This document shows, piece by piece, positions 1 through 3,775 of a stretch of DNA of 7,582 nucleotides. Location of the stretch: contig CAJUHM010000070.1 of assembly GCA_910586475.1 (NCBI GenBank), forward strand, positions 1-7,582, read 5' to 3'. Under the pieces are notes generated by a model. That model was given only the letters and a program-made list of their open reading frames with translations. It did no database searches and had not been told where the DNA came from. A program made the translations under genes and the position numbers. Position 1 is the first letter of the stretch. Every line of letters begins with the position of its first letter. The DNA comes from an uncultured Muribaculaceae bacterium. GTDB taxonomy: Bacteria > Bacteroidota > Bacteroidia > Bacteroidales > Muribaculaceae.

Positions 1-3
1 GAC

Positions 4-45
4 GAAACGGCCCTGATCATAACGACCAGGGCCGTTTCTATTTTA
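4..45 (+). terminator. Intrinsic terminator of an upstream gene outside the window
   Basis: A perfect 12-bp stem (GAAACGGCCCTG at 4-15 pairing with CAGGGCCGTTTC at 27-38) encloses an 11-nt loop and is followed by a T-rich tail, CTATTTTAT. The T-rich side is on the plus strand, so it most likely ends a plus-strand gene lying left of the window. It also insulates the regulator gene that starts at 92. Confidence 0.85.
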
Positions 46-91
46 TCGCACTTCATTCTTCCGTTTTTTCTTGAATAGCCCACATCGACGA

Positions 92-679
92 ATGAATATG
101 GTTGAACTTTCTCAGATTCCGGTAACCTGCGCGTGGATTCGCAGCCTTGGCGGCGCAAGCGACGACGTGCTCCGTGAGCTCTGTGGGCTTCTGTCGCCGC
201 TCATTCTTCCCAGACGCACTGTGATTGTCTCCGAAGGGAAGACGACAGGCAGGGCCTACTTCATCGAGAGGGGAATGACTCGTAGCTACTGGATGGTCGA
301 CGGGCAGGAGGTGACAACCTCATTTTCCGTCGAAGGGAGCCTCGTTTTCAGCATGGATGAACTCTACTACGGATTGCCGAGCGAGGAGTATGTCGAGACG
401 GTCGAAACCTCCTCTCTCTTCTCCATATCTCTGGCGGATCTTGCGGCTGTTGTGCGTTCCGAGAGATCGCTCAATGAGTGGTGGATCCGGATTCATCAGA
501 ATGAGTACCGCAGACTCCACAGATCCCATAAGGAACGACTGACAATGTCGGCGGCCGAGCGTTATCGTTCCTACGCGCGTCAGTTTCCGGAAGTATGTCG
601 CCGTGGCCGGCTGACTGACATCGCCTCCTATCTTGGCATCACGCTTCCGACTCTCAGCCGCATTCGCGCCGAGAAGTGA
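92..679 (+). CDS. Crp/Fnr family transcriptional regulator (cyclic-nucleotide-binding fold plus HTH)
   Basis: Predicted cytoplasmic DNA-binding regulator of 195 aa. Residues about 33-120 fit the Crp/Fnr jelly-roll effector domain, with the YFIERGMTRSYW segment matching the usual 'yfI..G..R.y' strand-turn. A long dimerisation-type helix follows. The C-terminus carries a compact helix-turn-helix with LTDIASYLGITLPTLSRIR at about 174-192, the typical recognition-helix signature of short Bacteroidetes Crp/Fnr proteins. The start was set at ATG 92. The reading frame extends to a TTG at 71, but that adds seven non-conserved-looking residues, and ATG 98 is also possible. No Shine-Dalgarno is visible, which is normal for this phylum. 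The cysteines do not form an Fnr-like N-terminal cluster, so iron-sulfur oxygen sensing is unlikely, and the ligand is unknown. The acyltransferase gene lies 96 bp downstream on the same strand with its own promoter box. A regulatory link between the two is possible but not shown. Confidence 0.9.
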   Translation: MNMVELSQIPVTCAWIRSLGGASDDVLRELCGLLSPLILPRRTVIVSEGKTTGRAYFIERGMTRSYWMVDGQEVTTSFSVEGSLVFSMDELYYGLPSEEYVETVETSSLFSISLADLAAVVRSERSLNEWWIRIHQNEYRRLHRSHKERLTMSAAERYRSYARQFPEVCRRGRLTDIASYLGITLPTLSRIRAEK

Positions 680-737
680 AAGGCCGGCGACATTGTGTTT
701 TTTGTTCTAAAGCAAATTTTTTGAGTCGGGGAATTCT

Positions 738-745
738 TATTTTTG
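738..745 (+). promoter_or_regulatory. Bacteroidetes-type -7 box (TATTTTTG) for the acyltransferase gene
   Basis: TATTTTTG matches the Bacteroidetes sigma-ABfr -7 consensus TAnnTTTG exactly. A TTTG at 720-723 could serve as the upstream element, but its 14-bp spacing is shorter than the usual roughly 19-21 bp, so the upstream half is weak. A start a few bases downstream would leave a leader of about 25 nt that contains an AAAGGAA stretch (759-765), a possible ribosome-binding site 10 nt before ATG 776. Confidence 0.5.
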
Positions 746-775
746 CAGTGAAAACCCCAAAGGAACTGCATTGCC

Positions 776-1921
776 ATGACTCGACCACTCCTTCAGAGCT
801 CCACATCAGCACCACGCTACGAACTGCTCGACGGCCTTCGCGGTGTTGCCGCGTTGTTTGTCATCCTCTATCATTTCGGTGAAGCCTTTGCGACATCGCC
901 AACGGACCAGATGTTCAATCACGGCTATCTCGCCGTAGACTTCTTTTTCGTCCTGTCTGGATTTGTAATCGGATATGCCTACGATGGTCGCTGGAGCAAG
1001 GGGATGACCCCAGGCCGCTTTATGCTACGCCGCGTCATCCGACTGCAGCCGACGGTGATCCTGAGCCTGTTTTTGGGCGCAATCGCCTATCTTATTCAGG
1101 GAAGTGTACGTTGGGACGGGACGCCTGTCACTCTTCCGACATTGATCGTGGCGCTTGTTTTAGGAATGTTTCTCATTCCGGTCATTCCCGGCGCAAGGTA
1201 TGATGTGCGCGGCAACGGAGAGATGTTTCCGCTCAACGGACCGAGCTGGTCACTGTTTTTCGAATACATAGGAAGCATTCTCTACGCACTTGTGCTCCAC
1301 CGTTTGTCCGACCGTTGGCTGCGGTTCGTCGTCATTCTTTCCGGAGCGGGTCTGGCCGCATGGGCGGTGACCGACATGTCCGGTGCCTATAATCTCGGTG
1401 TCGGATGGAGCATGGCCGACTGGGGATTAATCGGAGGATTTCTCCGTCTTTCCTTCTCGTTCTCGATCGGATTGCTTATGCAGCGCCGCTTCAGACCGGT
1501 AAAGATCCGGGGAGCATTCTGGATCTGTTCGGCATTGATCGCCGCGATACTGGCGTGCCCGTATGTAGGCGCCCCCGGCCCATCGCTTTTAAACGGCATT
1601 TACGACGCCGTAGCAACGATTTTCCTCTTACCTGCGATAGTTTGGCTTGGAGCAAGCGGAACCACGTCTGACGCCTTCTCTGCGCGTTTGTGCGAAACTC
1701 TCGGTGAGCTCTCCTATCCTGTCTACATTGTCCACTATCCGGTCATGTATCTTTTCTACGCGTGGGTCTGGACAAACGGACTTGTCTACACTCAGGTGTG
1801 GCCCGTTTGCTGCGGTCTGTTGGTCCTGATACTTCTTTTGGCTTGGGCATCCCTCCGCTTCTACGATCGGCCGATCCGCAGCAGGCTGTCGGCATGGCTT
1901 GCTTCCCGAAATCGTCCGTAA
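776..1921 (+). CDS. Acyltransferase 3 (OafA/YrhL-like) integral membrane O-acyltransferase
   Basis: This 381-aa polytopic inner-membrane protein has the acyltransferase-3 hallmarks in order. RYELLDGLRGVAALFVILYH (14-33) carries the conserved D-G-L-R-G and the putative catalytic His33. VDFFFVLSGFVIGY (54-67) is the family's second signature, LNGPSWSLFFEY (153-164) the third, and SYPVYIVHYPVMYLF (313-327) the C-terminal one, followed by a last helix and FYDRPIRSRL (362-371). About ten hydrophobic segments are visible and the length is normal for the family. Members transfer acetyl or other acyl groups from the cytoplasmic side onto extracytoplasmic glycans such as O-antigen, capsule or peptidoglycan-linked sugars. 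The substrate cannot be told here and no SGNH domain is fused. The gene has its own promoter box upstream and a hairpin 42 bp after its stop, so it looks monocistronic. ATG 776 is preceded by an AAAGGAA sequence. Confidence 0.93.
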   Translation: MTRPLLQSSTSAPRYELLDGLRGVAALFVILYHFGEAFATSPTDQMFNHGYLAVDFFFVLSGFVIGYAYDGRWSKGMTPGRFMLRRVIRLQPTVILSLFLGAIAYLIQGSVRWDGTPVTLPTLIVALVLGMFLIPVIPGARYDVRGNGEMFPLNGPSWSLFFEYIGSILYALVLHRLSDRWLRFVVILSGAGLAAWAVTDMSGAYNLGVGWSMADWGLIGGFLRLSFSFSIGLLMQRRFRPVKIRGAFWICSALIAAILACPYVGAPGPSLLNGIYDAVATIFLLPAIVWLGASGTTSDAFSARLCETLGELSYPVYIVHYPVMYLFYAWVWTNGLVYTQVWPVCCGLLVLILLLAWASLRFYDRPIRSRLSAWLASRNRP

Positions 1922-1955
1922 GCTACTGCTATCATTCAGAGCAGCAATGTGATAT

Positions 1956-1997
1956 AAAAAAGCAACGAGGGGTCGTCGTCACGACGTCTCCTCGTTT
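1956..1997. terminator. Hairpin terminator after the acyltransferase gene, T-run on the minus strand
   Basis: AACGAGG (1964-1970) pairs with CCTCGTT (1990-1996), and inside it GTCGT pairs with ACGAC around a 4-nt loop. Six A's lie at 1956-1961 just outside the left arm. Read on the minus strand the hairpin is therefore followed by GCTTTTTT, a good intrinsic-terminator tail. On the plus strand the tail is only TTAGATAATAA. Its place just after the acyltransferase stop suggests that it terminates that gene, but its polarity also fits leftward transcription from the recA-upstream gap. Confidence 0.6.
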
Positions 1998-2041
1998 AGA
2001 TAATAAACCAATCATTATCACATTTCTTGCAATGGAAAAAG

Positions 2042-2049
2042 TAATTTTG
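2042..2049 (+). promoter_or_regulatory. Candidate -7 box (TAATTTTG) upstream of the palindromic element
   Basis: TAATTTTGC fits TAnnTTTG exactly and points rightwards. A matching TTTG about 19-21 bp upstream is not evident; the nearest TTG is at 2027-2029. If active, it would start transcription near 2055, about 80 nt before the long palindrome. No protein gene follows for over 400 bp, so it could drive a small RNA or a long recA leader. Confidence 0.35.
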
Positions 2050-2110
2050 CTATGTACTATTAGAACGAAGAACACCCCCGAAAGTTTATAAAGCGCCTCT
2101 TATTTTAACT

Positions 2111-2281
2111 CTGTTTAACAAAAAACCTTTTCCGAGAGGATTTTATGCGGTGTTTTCACGAGTTGAATCAGGGAGCATAGCGGGCTATGTGACCGATGAG
2201 ACTCGGAGAAAACAACCATAAAAGCCCTCAATGAACCCGCAAGAATGACACTTAGCATTTTTTCGTAGTAAATTTAAACAG
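2111..2281. repeat. Possible MITE-like element: palindrome bounded by CTGTTTAA/TTAAACAG
   Basis: The 8-bp inverted pair CTGTTTAA (2111-2118) and TTAAACAG (2274-2281) brackets a 171-bp AT-rich segment centred roughly on a long palindrome. This architecture resembles a miniature inverted-repeat element or the remnant of an insertion sequence. No clear target-site duplication flanks it, and an 8-bp inverted match in AT-rich DNA could be chance. The boundaries are therefore tentative. Confidence 0.35.
2134..2229 (+). ncRNA. Candidate structured RNA or long imperfect stem-loop upstream of recA
   Basis: About 96 nt fold into one extended hairpin. The pairings, from outside in, are GAG/CTC, GG/CC, TTTTATG (2141-2147) with CATAAAA (2217-2223), TGTTTTC (2151-2157) with GAAAACA (2208-2214), CGAGT (2159-2163) with ACTCG (2201-2205), ATC/GAT, GG/CC, and CATAGC (2176-2181) with GCTATG (2184-2189). 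The two 3x3 internal loops are TGA opposite GAG and GAG opposite TGA. On the plus strand each can form U.G, G.A and A.G pairs, a tandem-GA pattern seen in folded RNAs. On the minus strand these would be C.T mismatches. Whether it is transcribed is unknown; a DNA palindrome of mobile-element origin is the main alternative. Confidence 0.4.
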
Positions 2282-2310
2282 TTTCTAAGTCCGAAAGCAG
2301 GAAAATTTGT

Positions 2311-2318
2311 TATCTTTG
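2311..2318 (+). promoter_or_regulatory. recA: Candidate distal recA promoter (-7 box TATCTTTG)
   Basis: TATCTTTG matches the Bacteroidetes TAnnTTTG -7 consensus. It lies about 157 nt before the recA start and 30 bp past the right inverted repeat. No TTTG sits at the expected distance upstream. Transcripts from here would begin almost immediately with the hairpin at 2328-2364. Confidence 0.45.
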
Positions 2319-2327
2319 TGTGTCCCA

Positions 2328-2370
2328 CCGTGACAATGCTACTTAATGAAGTCTTTGGTCACGGATTTTT
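2328..2370 (+). terminator. Terminator-like hairpin inside the recA upstream leader
   Basis: CCGTGAC (2328-2334) pairs with GTCACGG (2358-2364), with a second inner stem ACTT/AAGT (2341-2344 with 2349-2352), and is followed by ATTTTT (2365-2370). The shape and T-run point to rightward termination or attenuation. It lies between the two recA promoter boxes. It could stop read-through from upstream, end a short RNA starting near 2042, or attenuate the distal promoter. Confidence 0.5.
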
Positions 2371-2416
2371 AACTAATCTTCTGGATCGTGTGCAGTAAAG
2401 ATGCCCGCCTGGAGAT

Positions 2417-2424
2417 TAATTTTG
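2417..2424 (+). promoter_or_regulatory. recA: Candidate proximal recA promoter (-7 box TAATTTTG)
   Basis: TAATTTTGCA is a textbook Bacteroidetes -7 box, 50 nt upstream of the recA ATG, and would give a leader of about 40-45 nt. It lies beyond the terminator-like hairpin, so it is the likelier main recA promoter. No clear TTTG upstream element was seen. No SOS/LexA-type dyad was recognised around it. Confidence 0.5.
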
Positions 2425-2474
2425 CACTGTACTTCCTACTCCACACTTGAATAACAAATAATCTCACAATAGAC

Positions 2475-3635
2475 ATGGCAAAAAAAGAAACAACAAAAAA
2501 GGGTGCGGCTGTCGACCCCAAAGCGGCTAAGCTGAGTGCTCTCAACCAGGCCCTTGCCCGCATCGAGAAAGACTTCGGCAAAGGAAGCATCATGAAGCTC
2601 GGCGATGAAGTGATCGAGGATGTCGATGTGATTCCGACAGGATCCATATCGCTTAACTATGCCCTTGGTGTCGGCGGTTTTCCCCGAGGCCGAATCATCG
2701 AAATCTACGGACCCGAATCGTCCGGTAAGACTACTCTTGCGATCCACGCAATAGCTGAAGCACAGAAAGCGGGCGGAATCGCGGCTATGATCGACGCCGA
2801 ACATGCATTTGACCGTTTCTATGCCGAAAAACTCGGCGTGGATGTCAACAACCTTCTTATCGCTCAGCCCGACAACGGAGAACAGGCGCTCGAAATCGCC
2901 GAACAGCTGATCCGTTCAGCCGCTGTCGACATTCTTGTCGTAGACTCTGTTGCGGCTCTGACTCCCAAAAACGAGATCGAAGGCGACATGGGCGAGCGCA
3001 ATGTCGGACTCCAGGCCCGACTCATGTCTCAGGCCATGAGAAAGCTGACCGGTGCGATCTCGCGGACAAACACGACATGCATCTTCATCAATCAGCTTCG
3101 TGAAAAGATCGGTGTCATGTTCGGTCCGAGCGAGACAACGACCGGCGGCAACGCCCTGAAATTCTATGCGACAGTCCGCATTGACATCCGTTCAAGCTCG
3201 ACAATCAAGGATGGCGAAGATATTCTCGGACGCCACACCAAAGTTAAAGTCGTCAAAAACAAAGTCGCCCCACCCTTCCGCAGAGCCGAGTTCGACATCA
3301 TGTTCGGCGAAGGCATTTCCCGCTCAGGCGAAATCATTGACCTCGGTGTTGAATACGGAATAATCCAGAAGAGCGGCTCATGGTTCAGCTATGGCGGATC
3401 CAAGCTTGCCCAGGGACGGGATGCCGCCAAACGTGTCGTGATGGACAATCCTGAACTCGCCGACGAACTCGAAGAAAAGATCATGGCCGCGATGAAGGCT
3501 AAATCCGAAGAGCGCCGCGGAGGAAAGGCTGCTAAAGCGGCGGCTACGAAATCGGGCGATGTCGATGATCTTGACGAACTCGACGACCTTGATGCCGACC
3601 TCGGCGACGATTTTTCGATCGACGAAGATCTGTAG
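2475..3635 (+). CDS. recA: Recombinase RecA
   Basis: RecA forms ATP-dependent filaments on single-stranded DNA, pairs homologous strands in recombinational repair, and can act as a co-protease. All core motifs are present in 386 aa. They are the Walker A motif GPESSGKT (79-86), IDAEHA with catalytic Glu109, Walker B VDILVVD (151-157), loop L1 EGDMGERNVGLQARLMSQ (169-186), the L2 region FINQLREKIGVMFGPSETTT (204-223) running into GGNALKFYA, and the conserved PPFRRAEFDIMFGEG (266-280). ATG 2475 is preceded by an A-rich leader with no Shine-Dalgarno, as usual in the phylum. The protein is longer than the E. coli enzyme (353 aa). The extra length is a Lys/Ala/Arg-rich linker (about 341-360) and a strongly acidic tail (362-386, 14 of 25 residues D or E). 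The gene is flanked by its own promoter boxes and a strong terminator, so it appears to be monocistronic. Confidence 0.99.
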   Translation: MAKKETTKKGAAVDPKAAKLSALNQALARIEKDFGKGSIMKLGDEVIEDVDVIPTGSISLNYALGVGGFPRGRIIEIYGPESSGKTTLAIHAIAEAQKAGGIAAMIDAEHAFDRFYAEKLGVDVNNLLIAQPDNGEQALEIAEQLIRSAAVDILVVDSVAALTPKNEIEGDMGERNVGLQARLMSQAMRKLTGAISRTNTTCIFINQLREKIGVMFGPSETTTGGNALKFYATVRIDIRSSSTIKDGEDILGRHTKVKVVKNKVAPPFRRAEFDIMFGEGISRSGEIIDLGVEYGIIQKSGSWFSYGGSKLAQGRDAAKRVVMDNPELADELEEKIMAAMKAKSEERRGGKAAKAAATKSGDVDDLDELDDLDADLGDDFSIDEDL

Positions 3636-3725
3636 GCCGGTTTCCTAAGGGCAGATGCCAGCTGAAGCAGCCTGAAGAGGCAAAACGGGACTCGTTCGTT
3701 GAACTTTTGTCTCAGAAAACAGTGT

Positions 3726-3771
3726 TATAGCGTTAGAGAAATATAACAATTATCTAACGCTATACTTTTTT
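3726..3771 (+). terminator. Strong intrinsic terminator of recA, abutting the next start codon
   Basis: TATAGCGTTAGA (3726-3737) pairs perfectly with TCTAACGCTATA (3753-3764) around a 15-nt loop. A C and then six T's (3766-3771) follow. It lies 90 bp after the recA stop and clearly terminates recA. Its T-run ends only 4 nt before ATG 3776 of the protease gene. The same 12-bp dyad could therefore also act in the protease gene's leader, or as an operator. Confidence 0.9.
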
Positions 3772-3775
3772 GGTA

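Larger units (their letters stand above)
1922..2474. other. 553-bp intergenic region between the acyltransferase gene and recA
   Basis: No convincing protein-coding gene is present. The region is noticeably AT-richer than the flanking genes. From left to right it holds the hairpin at 1956-1997, a promoter box at 2042-2049, a long palindrome inside 8-bp inverted repeats (2111-2281), a promoter box at 2311-2318, a terminator-like hairpin at 2328-2370, a second recA-proximal promoter box at 2417-2424, and an A-rich leader without Shine-Dalgarno running into recA. No tRNA or rRNA sequence and no direct repeat array was seen. Confidence 0.75.

Noticed and set aside
71..91. TTG start for the Crp/Fnr regulator giving seven extra residues
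   Set aside because: ATG 92 yields the usual length for the family, and the extra residues are not part of the effector domain. The TTG lacks a ribosome-binding site.
744..770. TGCAGT/ACTGCA inverted repeat in front of the acyltransferase gene
   Set aside because: It is six base pairs with a 15-nt loop overlapping the promoter box and possible RBS, within chance expectation, so not called as an operator.
1762..2091. A 109-codon plus-strand frame running out of the acyltransferase gene into the gap
   Set aside because: More than half of it is a shadow of the acyltransferase end, and the rest runs through the hairpin and AT-rich intergenic DNA with no protein-like composition.
2250..2290. ACTTAG/CTAAGT hairpin around the right end of the palindromic element
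   Set aside because: Only 6 bp of stem around a 29-nt loop in AT-rich DNA, which is too weak to call.
3541..3632. Imperfect GAC/GAT-rich repeats at the recA 3' end as a DNA repeat or CRISPR-like array
   Set aside because: They simply encode the Asp-rich C-terminal tail and have no regular repeat-spacer spacing.
3770..3775. TTG start for the C10 protease
   Set aside because: It lies within the T-run of the recA terminator, and ATG 3776 gives a clean signal peptide.
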